Shown in pieces: positions 1-6,499 of a stretch of DNA of 15,280 bases. The stretch's first letter is position 1. Each line of letters begins with the position of its first letter. The notes under the pieces are model-generated. The model ran no database searches, had not been told where the DNA came from, and saw nothing but the letters and a program-made list of their open reading frames with translations. The stretch comes from Bacteroidota bacterium (GTDB lineage Bacteria; Bacteroidota; Bacteroidia; NORP154): assembly GCA_002401055.1 (NCBI GenBank), contig NVRZ01000050.1, forward strand, positions 1-15,280. The letters are read 5' to 3'. Position numbers and translations under genes: made by a program.

Positions 1-1
1 G

Positions 2-661
2 AATATTGAAAATATAGAAACTTCAGATTCTCCTTATCGATATGAAAGGATGAAAGAGTTAATAGATAGACAAGAAACTATCAATCCAACAAAAATGGCC
101 GCTATTCTCAGGGATAAAGCCGGATTGGGAGACATTAATATCGGCCTTGGAAATCAAAAGACCATTAATCAGTTGATAGCCCATCATTCAATTATTTTCA
201 AACCGGGCCAGCAGCTGGTATGGGTATCGACAAAGCCTTGGCAATTAGGACCCTATGTTGCTTATGACCTGTCCGTTATTTTTAAGGATTTACCGGGGCT
301 AAAAAAGGATAGTTCCATTATTGTAGATAGCTTAACAATCCCGGGTGATAAATTTCTGCATTCGAGGTTGTACAAAGAATTTTTGGCCTATACTAAGTTG
401 AAGTGCATTTTCAAGAAGATGATTTCAAGTGATGACCCTAAGGAGCTGGATAAGCATTTGCCAAAGAAATTTATGGAATCCAACCCTGAGTTATATCTGG
501 TTTATTATATATTAGGAGATTATTGGCGCAAAATTGGAAGGCTGGAAAAGGCACTTGAATCGTACGAAATTGCCCTCACAAAAGAGATTCCTTATAATGC
601 GGACCTTGACGACATTAAAGCCAAAACTGAACTGATCAAAGCCGATCGGCAACAAAAATGA
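2..661 (+). CDS. C45-family autoproteolytic acyltransferase/hydrolase, C-terminal part (5' end outside window)
   Basis: The reading frame is open from base 2 to the TGA at 659-661 with no stop upstream, so the ATG at 50 is probably internal and the gene starts left of the window. The visible part resembles the C-terminal half of acyl-CoA:6-aminopenicillanate acyltransferase-like (peptidase C45, Ntn-hydrolase) proteins: an NPTKMAAILRDK segment (about visible residues 28-39), then a stretch with HHSIIFKPG and VWVSTKPWQLGPYVAYDL (about 60-90). The autoproteolytic Cys nucleophile of this family lies in the missing N-terminal part, so catalysis cannot be judged. The last 45 or so residues (PELYLVYYILGDYWRKIGR and onward) look like one TPR-type helix pair. 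The gene overlaps the following ligase by 4 bp, which implies co-translation. Family members cleave or form amide bonds; the substrate here is unknown. The family call comes from remembered sequence patterns and is moderately secure. Confidence 0.66.
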   Translation, partial: NIENIETSDSPYRYERMKELIDRQETINPTKMAAILRDKAGLGDINIGLGNQKTINQLIAHHSIIFKPGQQLVWVSTKPWQLGPYVAYDLSVIFKDLPGLKKDSSIIVDSLTIPGDKFLHSRLYKEFLAYTKLKCIFKKMISSDDPKELDKHLPKKFMESNPELYLVYYILGDYWRKIGRLEKALESYEIALTKEIPYNADLDDIKAKTELIKADRQQK

Positions 662-1953
662 GCACATTTATCCCTGAAATTGAGAAGTCGACGCCCGCCG
701 ATATTCGTGTGCATCAGAATTCCAAGCTGATTGAAGCATTGGCTTATTTGAATGACAATTCCATATTTTATCAGGCACTATTCGAGAAAAATCAGATTGA
801 TATTGTAAAGATCAAATCTGTTGAGGATCTAAGTCTAATACCTACTACTTCAAAAGACGACCTTCAGAAACATAACGACGACTTTATTTGTGTAGGCAAA
901 GAGAAGATTGTTGATTACATAACAACTTCTGGGACGCTTGGAGATCCGGTCACGTTTGCAATGACCAATGCAGATTTGGACAGACTTGCCTACAACGAGC
1001 AAATTTCCTTTGGCTGCGCTGGTCTTGACTCCAATGACACGGTACAGCTTACAGTGACCAATGACCGCCGGTTTATGGCGGGGAAGGCTTATTTTCTTGG
1101 ATTAAGAAAGCTTGGGGCTGCCTCAATAAGGGTGGGCCCGGGAATTCCAGAATTGCAGTTTGACTCGATCGAAAGATTTGAGCCTTCTACACTAGTCCTT
1201 GTTCCTTCATTTATATTGAAGATGGTAGAATATGCCGAAGCGCACAATATAGATTATAAACGATCAAGTGTAAGAAAGGCAGTTTGTATTGGAGAGTCAT
1301 TGCGAAATGCCGATTTCAGTCTGAATGCTTTGGGTCAAAAGATAAAGGACAAATGGGATATTCATTTGTACTCTACATATGCCTCAACAGAAATGGGAAC
1401 AGCTTTTACAGAATGTGAAGAGGGTATTGGGGGCCATCACCACCCAGAAATGATAATAGTTGAATTTTTGGATGAGGAAGGAAAACCTGTACCTGAGGGG
1501 CAAGCCGGTGAAGTGACGATTACGTCATTGGGAGTGGAGGCTATGCCTCTATTGCGCTTCAAAACCGGAGATATCTGTCATCATCATTTGGAAAAATGTA
1601 AATGCGGAAGAACAACAATGCGACTAGGTCCGGTAATCGGCAGAAAGCAACAAATGATAAAATACAAGGGAACTGCTCTGTATCCGCCAGCGCTTTACGA
1701 TATATTGAATGGTATTGATAGCGTACAAAATTATGTCGTGGAGGTGAGTACAAATGATTTCGGCACGGATGAGATACTGATCAAAATTGGTATTGATGAC
1801 CCTAGTCAGGCATCAATAAAGAGCTTGAAAGATCATTTTAGGGCTAAATTGCGCGTGGCACCAGAAATCGAATTTCATACTTCAGCGGAAATCGCAAGTA
1901 TTCAATTCCCAGAAATGAATCGGAAACCAATATTGTTCTTTGATAAGAGGTAG
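658..1953 (+). CDS. PaaK-type adenylate-forming CoA ligase (phenylacetate-CoA ligase family)
   Basis: This 431-aa protein is the usual length for PaaK-like ligases, which activate aryl or acyl acids as acyl-AMP and transfer them to CoA or a carrier. Visible motifs are the phosphate-binding loop TSGTLGDPV (residues 90-98), the adenine-region motif YSTYASTE (238-245), the ribose-binding RFKTGD (300-305), GRK at 328-330, and NRKP near the C-terminus with K423 as candidate catalytic lysine. Cys253, the HHH at 260-262 and Cys307/314/316 could form a structural zinc site of the kind known in some PaaK-like proteins. The ATG overlaps the upstream stop codon (ATGA), fixing the start and placing the gene in an operon with the C45 protein and the ABC ATPase. 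The acid it activates is unknown; an aryl starter or a fatty acid for the neighbouring pathway is a reasonable guess. Confidence 0.88.
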   Translation: MSTFIPEIEKSTPADIRVHQNSKLIEALAYLNDNSIFYQALFEKNQIDIVKIKSVEDLSLIPTTSKDDLQKHNDDFICVGKEKIVDYITTSGTLGDPVTFAMTNADLDRLAYNEQISFGCAGLDSNDTVQLTVTNDRRFMAGKAYFLGLRKLGAASIRVGPGIPELQFDSIERFEPSTLVLVPSFILKMVEYAEAHNIDYKRSSVRKAVCIGESLRNADFSLNALGQKIKDKWDIHLYSTYASTEMGTAFTECEEGIGGHHHPEMIIVEFLDEEGKPVPEGQAGEVTITSLGVEAMPLLRFKTGDICHHHLEKCKCGRTTMRLGPVIGRKQQMIKYKGTALYPPALYDILNGIDSVQNYVVEVSTNDFGTDEILIKIGIDDPSQASIKSLKDHFRAKLRVAPEIEFHTSAEIASIQFPEMNRKPILFFDKR

Positions 1954-1956
1954 AAT

Positions 1957-2709
1957 TTGGATACAACAGAATTAATATCGATAGATAATGTAACAAAGGT
2001 GCATAAGGGTACCGAGGTAACTGCCGTGGATGGGATTTCTATGGATATAAGAGGTAACCAGATTTTTGGCTTGTTGGGTCCGAATGGTGCGGGTAAGACA
2101 ACGATGATTTCCATGCTCTGTGGAATCTATCGGCCTACCTCAGGTAATATTGCCGTAGGGGGGATCGATGTTGTAAAAAATCCATTGAAATTGAAATCTG
2201 TAATTGGAGTGGTGCCTCAGGATATTGCACTGTATCCAACTTTAACGGCAAGGGAAAATTTGAATTTCATAGGTAGCATGTATGGACTTTCAGGATCGGG
2301 CTTAAGAGATCGAATATCTGAGCTCTTATCAGATTTTGATCTGGAGGATGCCGCCGGTAAGAAGGTGAATCAATGTTCGGGAGGAATGAAAAGACGTATC
2401 AACCTGCTAGCTGGTATTGTGCATAATCCTAAAATATTATTTCTCGATGAGCCTACAGTTGGGGTTGACGTTCAATCCAGGGCGAAAATCCTAGACTACT
2501 TATTGGGGCTGAATAAATCCGGTATGACCCTGGTGTACACTTCTCATTACCTCGAAGAAGCGGAAAAGCTTTGTTCCACCATAGCAGTGATTGACGAGGG
2601 TAGAATTATTGCCGAAGGTTCACCGAAATCGCTCATTGATAAGCACAAAGATGCTAGAAGCCTAGAAGAAGTGTTTTTAAATCTTACCGGAAGGCGCGCG
2701 CGAGATTAA
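1957..2709 (+). CDS. ABC-2-type transporter ATP-binding protein
   Basis: This 250-aa nucleotide-binding subunit belongs to the DrrA/CcmA-like ABC exporter class. It has Walker A GPNGAGKT (41-48), Q-loop Q88 in VVPQD, ABC signature CSGGM (140-144, Cys where Leu is usual), Walker B ILFLDEP (160-166), D-loop and H-loop His197 in TSH. The LEEVFLNLTGR tail is typical of ABC-2 ATPases. The start must be TTG at 1957: the ligase stop at 1951-1953 is in the same frame, and the first in-frame ATG (2041) would remove the first beta-strands. AAGAGG at 1945-1950 could serve as ribosome binding site, and the 3-bp gap indicates translational coupling. No permease gene follows, so the membrane partner must lie left of the window or elsewhere. 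A role in exporting a lipid or pigment precursor is inferred from neighbours only. Confidence 0.93.
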   Translation: MDTTELISIDNVTKVHKGTEVTAVDGISMDIRGNQIFGLLGPNGAGKTTMISMLCGIYRPTSGNIAVGGIDVVKNPLKLKSVIGVVPQDIALYPTLTARENLNFIGSMYGLSGSGLRDRISELLSDFDLEDAAGKKVNQCSGGMKRRINLLAGIVHNPKILFLDEPTVGVDVQSRAKILDYLLGLNKSGMTLVYTSHYLEEAEKLCSTIAVIDEGRIIAEGSPKSLIDKHKDARSLEEVFLNLTGRRARD

Positions 2710-2738
2710 GAAGTAATTTATTGAATTTTATTTTACGC

Positions 2739-2784
2739 GGATATTGATCATATCCAAGTAAAAAATCTGATATTTGTAATCAGA
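2739..2784 (+). promoter_or_regulatory. Two inverted repeats in the gap before the acyltransferase gene
   Basis: The 115-bp gap (2710-2824) holds two short inverted repeats. The first is GGATAT (2739-2744) with ATATCC (2750-2755) and a 5-nt loop. The second is TCTGAT (2766-2771) with ATCAGA (2779-2784) and a 7-nt loop. GATATTTG (2769-2776) resembles the Bacteroidota -7 box TAnnTTTG with one mismatch, and a TTG lies at 2744-2746, 22 nt upstream. A weak promoter for the acyltransferase or an attenuating structure are both possible. Neither hairpin has a following T-run, so a classical terminator is unlikely. Confidence 0.3.
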
Positions 2785-2824
2785 AAAGATGGAGTTTGCC
2801 AAGCTGTGTAATGATGAATTATAG

Positions 2825-3961
2825 ATGATATCACCTGAGATATATGATGACTTACGTCCCTACAATGATGAGGAGGTTTCGGAAGTTTTTGCGAGGGTTA
2901 TAAATAAACCGCAGTTTTTGGTGGTAATGAAGTATATATGGCCAGAAAAAACAGAGGCTGAATTACTTGAGATTGGAGCTGGAATTCAATCTACGAAAGA
3001 TTTACAGAAGCAGATCATGCAGCCCGGAATAAGAAGGATTATTGAAAATTCTTCTCGTGGATTGACCTGTTCTGGATTTGATCAATTAAATAAGGAAACG
3101 GCATATGTATTCATTTCTAACCATCGGGATATTTTCTTGGACGCAGCGTTCTTGCAGGTATTACTATTTGAGCTTGGCATCCCAACGACTGAAGTAGCGT
3201 TTGGTAGCAATCTGGGAGCAATTGATATGTTCGTGGATGTTGGTAAAAGCAATAAGATGTTTACTGCATATCGGGGAGGGAGTACAAGAAAGGAGATATA
3301 CGAAAATACGCTGAACTTTTCCAGGTACGTGCGGCACACAATTTCAAATGTAAATCACTCTGTGTGGCTCACACAGCGTAATGGTAGAACAAAAGACGGT
3401 CTGGATAAAACAGAAGAACGGGTCTTGAAAATACTAAATATGAGTGCGGATAATACCCTTGATGGATTTGCAGAACTTAATATAATACCGATGACTATTT
3501 CATATGAGTACGATCCCTGCGATTTGTTGAAAACTAGGGAATTGTATGAGTCAAAGGATCGCGAGTACATAAAATCTCCTGGTGAGGATTTAAAAAGTGT
3601 AATTTCAGGAGTGCTTGATTTTAAAGGGCACATTCATATAGCACTTGGCAAACCATTAACTGCTGAGTTGGAACATATTTCTGTTCAGGGTGATTCAGAA
3701 CAAATCAAATGTATCACCGAAATATTGGATGTTGAAATAATTCATAATCTACGGAAATGGCCAGTAAACTACATCGCTGCCGATCTACTTGCAGACTCTT
3801 CCGAAAGAGCGAGTAGTTATACAAATGAGGAGCGAAAGAGCTTTGAAGAGTATGTTGAAACAAAAGTAGACCAGCTTGAAGGGGACGGAGTTGAATTGAG
3901 AAAGATGTTCTTGAGGATATATGCCAACCCAGTATTGAACAATGAATTACAACATGTATAA
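2825..3961 (+). CDS. 1-acyl-glycerol-3-phosphate acyltransferase-like (PlsB/PlsC superfamily) protein
   Basis: This 378-aa acyltransferase of the glycerophospholipid superfamily matches a form common in Bacteroidota. Its catalytic block I reads SNHRDIFLD (98-106). His100 pairs either with Asp106 (spacing H-x5-D instead of H-x4-D) or functions with Asp102, as in relatives with NHRDIVLD. A second block is WLTQRNGRTKDG, equivalent to the EGTRS phosphate-binding block, and a third is IIPMTISYEYDP. No signal peptide or obvious membrane anchor is seen, so it is probably a peripheral inner-membrane enzyme. ATG 2825 is the first in-frame start, as TAG at 2822 precedes it directly. It could serve general phospholipid synthesis or acylate a product of the upstream ligase/C45 genes. 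The 115-bp gap leaves operon membership open. Confidence 0.86.
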   Translation: MISPEIYDDLRPYNDEEVSEVFARVINKPQFLVVMKYIWPEKTEAELLEIGAGIQSTKDLQKQIMQPGIRRIIENSSRGLTCSGFDQLNKETAYVFISNHRDIFLDAAFLQVLLFELGIPTTEVAFGSNLGAIDMFVDVGKSNKMFTAYRGGSTRKEIYENTLNFSRYVRHTISNVNHSVWLTQRNGRTKDGLDKTEERVLKILNMSADNTLDGFAELNIIPMTISYEYDPCDLLKTRELYESKDREYIKSPGEDLKSVISGVLDFKGHIHIALGKPLTAELEHISVQGDSEQIKCITEILDVEIIHNLRKWPVNYIAADLLADSSERASSYTNEERKSFEEYVETKVDQLEGDGVELRKMFLRIYANPVLNNELQHV

Positions 3962-3965
3962 ACAT

Positions 3966-3989
3966 GCTTTATTTAGTGATTGATAAAGC
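3966..3989 (+). terminator. Possible hairpin after the acyltransferase gene
   Basis: A 7-bp inverted repeat, GCTTTAT (3966-3972) and ATAAAGC (3983-3989), with a 10-nt loop sits 4 bp after the acyltransferase stop and 14 bp before the next start. There is no T-tract, so termination efficiency is doubtful. It marks a plausible boundary between the lipid-enzyme block and the secreted-protein block. Confidence 0.3.
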
Positions 3990-4003
3990 GATAAAATGAA
4001 AAA

Positions 4004-4834
4004 ATGAAATACATCTTAACTCTACTAGGGATCTTGTCTTTTACCATGATGACATTTTTCTCATTTGCGCAGAAAGAATCAAAAAAGAAACATGAATACC
4101 ATTATCGGATACAGGATCCAGTGGAAACGGATACTTATAAAATCGTTATTGAAGATGCGCATTCACAGGCTAAATTCACGAGTGTACGAATATCCGTTAC
4201 CAATAAAACATCAGATATTCTGGTTTTTAGGCCTTCTGAAATATTATTTAAATATGAGCATGGTGAATTTAAGGTTGAGGAAAAGGAGGTAATGATCAAG
4301 CCGAACGGTACTGTATCCAGATTATTGAAAACGAAAGGTGGGAAACAGTTTCATGTAAAGAACATGAGTCTTGTGGTTGATTGTTTGTATCTGTTGGCAG
4401 TCAATAAGAAGGTAGTCGCGGCACCGGATTTTGATTTACCTGCATCAGTAGACAGCTTTAGGGCTGGAGGGTTTCAGGTTTCTCTCAAAAAACTTATAAA
4501 GAAGACTGACGAAACTGTGGCTTCATTTACTGTTATAAGCTCAGGCACAGATTATGGGATTGTGACTACTGGGGTATCGGTTATTAAGCTAGAAGATAAG
4601 CAAGAATTTCCCAGTGCTGATAGCAATAAGACCAAATCCAGGATACTCAATTCAGGAGATGAGATGAATTTGACAGTTATATATAAGGTGCCAGTTACTG
4701 TAACCGACATGCAGTTTGCAAATATGAAAATTGTATGGAAAGGAACTTTCTCTGAATCAAAAGCAGTTAAATTAAAGGGGCAAACATTTAACTTGGAAAT
4801 TGACCCAGGGCTCACCGACGGTAAGAATAATTAG
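4004..4834 (+). CDS. Secreted protein of unknown function, tandem paralogue copy 1
   Basis: This 276-aa protein has an N-terminal signal peptide: a hydrophobic core, residues 3-21, with likely cleavage at SFA|Q near residue 22. I do not recognise the family. The mature part is rich in alternating beta-type segments and closely parallels the next gene. Shared blocks are HEYHY (30-34), DPVETD (38-43), DAHSQ (51-55), NKTSD (67-71), FKYEHG, QFHV, AAPDF, YGI and DMQ, running to the C-terminus. Pairs of beta-rich segments with NKTSD and KPNG-like turns could be Ig-like or other beta-sandwich domains, but that is a guess. No catalytic motif or C-terminal T9SS sorting signal is apparent. ATG 4004 is chosen because the ATG at 3996 is out of frame and meets a stop after two codons. 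Confidence 0.8.
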   Translation: MKYILTLLGILSFTMMTFFSFAQKESKKKHEYHYRIQDPVETDTYKIVIEDAHSQAKFTSVRISVTNKTSDILVFRPSEILFKYEHGEFKVEEKEVMIKPNGTVSRLLKTKGGKQFHVKNMSLVVDCLYLLAVNKKVVAAPDFDLPASVDSFRAGGFQVSLKKLIKKTDETVASFTVISSGTDYGIVTTGVSVIKLEDKQEFPSADSNKTKSRILNSGDEMNLTVIYKVPVTVTDMQFANMKIVWKGTFSESKAVKLKGQTFNLEIDPGLTDGKNN

Positions 4835-4860
4835 AAGTAACAACTTAATTAATTAAAACT

Positions 4861-5670
4861 ATGAATATTTTGAAACCAATAATTACGCTTAGTAGTGTAA
4901 TGCTCTTATTGTTGATGGAAACTCAATTGTACGCTCAGGAAATGGACGCGAAGCACGAATACCACTATAAACAATTAGATCCCGTTGAGACTGATAAATT
5001 TAGAATTGAAATATCAGATGCTCATTCGCAGACTGCGTTTACCCTGATGAAGGTTAAGATTACCAATAAAACATCGGATTTTTTGATTTTTAAGCCAACA
5101 GAGGTTCTTTTCAAATATGATCATGGGGATGTAAAACATGAGGGAAAGGATATTATATTAAAACCTAGAGAATCTCATTCTAGAACAATAAAGGTTACAG
5201 GCGGTGTTCAATTTCATGTGGAGAACTTGAGCGTTATTTTTGATTGCTTTTATTTATTACCCGCTGACAAAGAAGTAATTGCTGCTCCTGATTTTCAATT
5301 ACCCGGGCCTATCAATGAATTTAATGCAAGTGGATTTCATGTAACCATGAAAAAATTGGATAAGCAGACTCAAGAAACAGTAGTCAATTTCATTATCAAG
5401 TATCAGGGTAATGATTATGGTATCATCACAAGCGGGAAAACATCGGTCAAATTAGATGATGGTCGAGAATTTGCCTCTACGGCGGGCAAAAAAATGAAAA
5501 CCAGTGTTCTTTTGCCTGGAAATAAAAAGAAATTGATGATTTCATATACCGTGCCTGGCAGAACTGCGGACATGCAATTGGTCAATATGACGATCCTCTG
5601 GCGGAACACATTTGTAGAATCAAAAGCCGTCAAGTTAGATGCGCAAACATTAATGTTTTCGGTTTATTAA
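4861..5670 (+). CDS. Secreted protein of unknown function, tandem paralogue copy 2
   Basis: This 269-aa protein has a signal peptide with likely cleavage at LYA|Q near residue 25. It aligns without large gaps to the preceding gene from HEYHY (32-36) through DPVETD (40-45), DAHSQ (53-57) and NKTSD (69-73) to the C-terminal DMQ...NMTILW and ESKAVKL segments, so it is a tandem duplicate. Conservation covers the whole mature region, whereas the signal peptides differ, as expected for a duplication old enough for drift under selection on the folded part. It lies 26 bp after copy 1 and 17 bp before the next gene, in line with one transcript. The function is unknown. Copy 2 ends at FSVY and lacks the short charged tail of copy 1. 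Confidence 0.8.
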   Translation: MNILKPIITLSSVMLLLLMETQLYAQEMDAKHEYHYKQLDPVETDKFRIEISDAHSQTAFTLMKVKITNKTSDFLIFKPTEVLFKYDHGDVKHEGKDIILKPRESHSRTIKVTGGVQFHVENLSVIFDCFYLLPADKEVIAAPDFQLPGPINEFNASGFHVTMKKLDKQTQETVVNFIIKYQGNDYGIITSGKTSVKLDDGREFASTAGKKMKTSVLLPGNKKKLMISYTVPGRTADMQLVNMTILWRNTFVESKAVKLDAQTLMFSVY

Positions 5671-5687
5671 CTATGAAGCATTAAAGT

Positions 5688-6374
5688 ATGCTGAATAGAG
5701 TTTTTCAGAAGTTCTTCAAAATTATACTCGCCGTTTGTATTTCCGCCAACTTCGGCTACTCTCAAACAGCCAGCGACGTCGTGTCTTCATCAAAGCCCAT
5801 CCTCTGGATGGGGATTGACTACTCACATGCAAAGCTGTATGGTAATTTTTCTCAACTAAAGGTGGCGGCGCCATATCGCGAAGTAGATGTGAAAGAAGCG
5901 GAAGAAATAAGAGACGTGTATTTTCCTGCATGGAATCAATTAGTTCTAAGAGAATCAGACAAGTACAATTTGGAGCGGGCATTGCGAAGAAATAAGATCC
6001 TATCCGATCTTACCATGATGAATGTTAGGAATTCTGATACAGACCTTCGCACCATGTTTCCCAGGAAAAAGATTGTTCTTAACCCTCAGAAAATATCTAG
6101 TATTATCGAAACGTATGAAATGTCGGTGATAGATCAAAAAAGGGGTATTTCTATGGTCATTATTGTGGAGAGTATGAACAAGGACACCGAGAAGTCAATC
6201 ATGTATGTTACATTTTTTGATATAGCGACAAAGAAAGTATTGATTACCGAGAGAATGATTGGCCGAGCATCGGGAGTTGGATTTAGAAATTATTGGGTGA
6301 GGCCTATTTACGAAGTCATAAAACGGATATATGATAGCAAGTATAAATCTTGGAAATATCATTACCTCAAATAA
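5688..6374 (+). CDS. Secreted conserved hypothetical protein (228 aa)
   Basis: The N-terminus (residues 1-25, FKIILAVCISANFGYSQ) is a signal peptide with likely cleavage at YS|Q. The mature part begins with a conserved-looking MGIDYSHAKL segment (about residues 41-50) and contains FPAWNQLV, ISSIIETY, and a C-terminal GFRNYWVRPIYEVIK. It has no membrane segment beyond the signal and no catalytic motif I recognise. Similar GID(F/Y)S-starting proteins of about 200 aa occur in Bacteroidota as hypotheticals, recalled but not verified here. It follows copy 2 of the paralogue pair by 17 bp, so it is probably co-transcribed. The alternative ATG at 5673 meets a stop after three codons, so 5688 is the start. 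Confidence 0.75.
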   Translation: MLNRVFQKFFKIILAVCISANFGYSQTASDVVSSSKPILWMGIDYSHAKLYGNFSQLKVAAPYREVDVKEAEEIRDVYFPAWNQLVLRESDKYNLERALRRNKILSDLTMMNVRNSDTDLRTMFPRKKIVLNPQKISSIIETYEMSVIDQKRGISMVIIVESMNKDTEKSIMYVTFFDIATKKVLITERMIGRASGVGFRNYWVRPIYEVIKRIYDSKYKSWKYHYLK

Positions 6375-6499
6375 TGCACTCATATCCACCTATTACCAAA
6401 TGTAATTTGTTATATTCGTCTGTATAAACTAATCTATTGTTCAACCACACCGAGACCGTATAATCTGGTTATAACCAAAATCTGATAAATCCATTTCCT
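6375..6499 (+). promoter_or_regulatory. Intergenic region with a 12-bp perfect palindrome upstream of the 534-aa protein gene
   Basis: This 125-bp gap is the longest in the window and probably starts a new transcription unit. It contains a perfect palindrome, TGGTTATAACCA (6466-6477), 22 bp before the ATG at 6500, and a small hairpin CAAAT/ATTTG (6397-6401 and 6405-6409). No exact TAnnTTTG box is visible; TAATCTGG (6461-6468) with TTG at 6437-6439 is a poor match at plausible spacing. The palindrome could be an operator for a dimeric regulator, which is inference. Confidence 0.35.

Noticed and set aside
50..661. ATG at 50 as the true start of the C45-family gene
   Set aside because: The frame is open to the window edge, and the family needs an N-terminal catalytic half that is absent, so the gene is more likely truncated by the window.
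2041..2709. ATG at 2041 as start of the ABC ATPase
   Set aside because: It would delete the first 28 residues, including the N-terminal beta-strands that precede Walker A; TTG 1957 gives the full-length fold.
3082..3965. Antisense open frames within the acyltransferase gene
   Set aside because: The sense frame carries conserved acyltransferase blocks throughout; the antisense products show no domain or start signal.
6459..6464. TATAAT hexamer upstream of the 6500 gene as a sigma70-type -10 box
   Set aside because: Bacteroidota primary promoters use TAnnTTTG at -7 and TTG at -33; a bare TATAAT in AT-rich DNA is weak evidence here.
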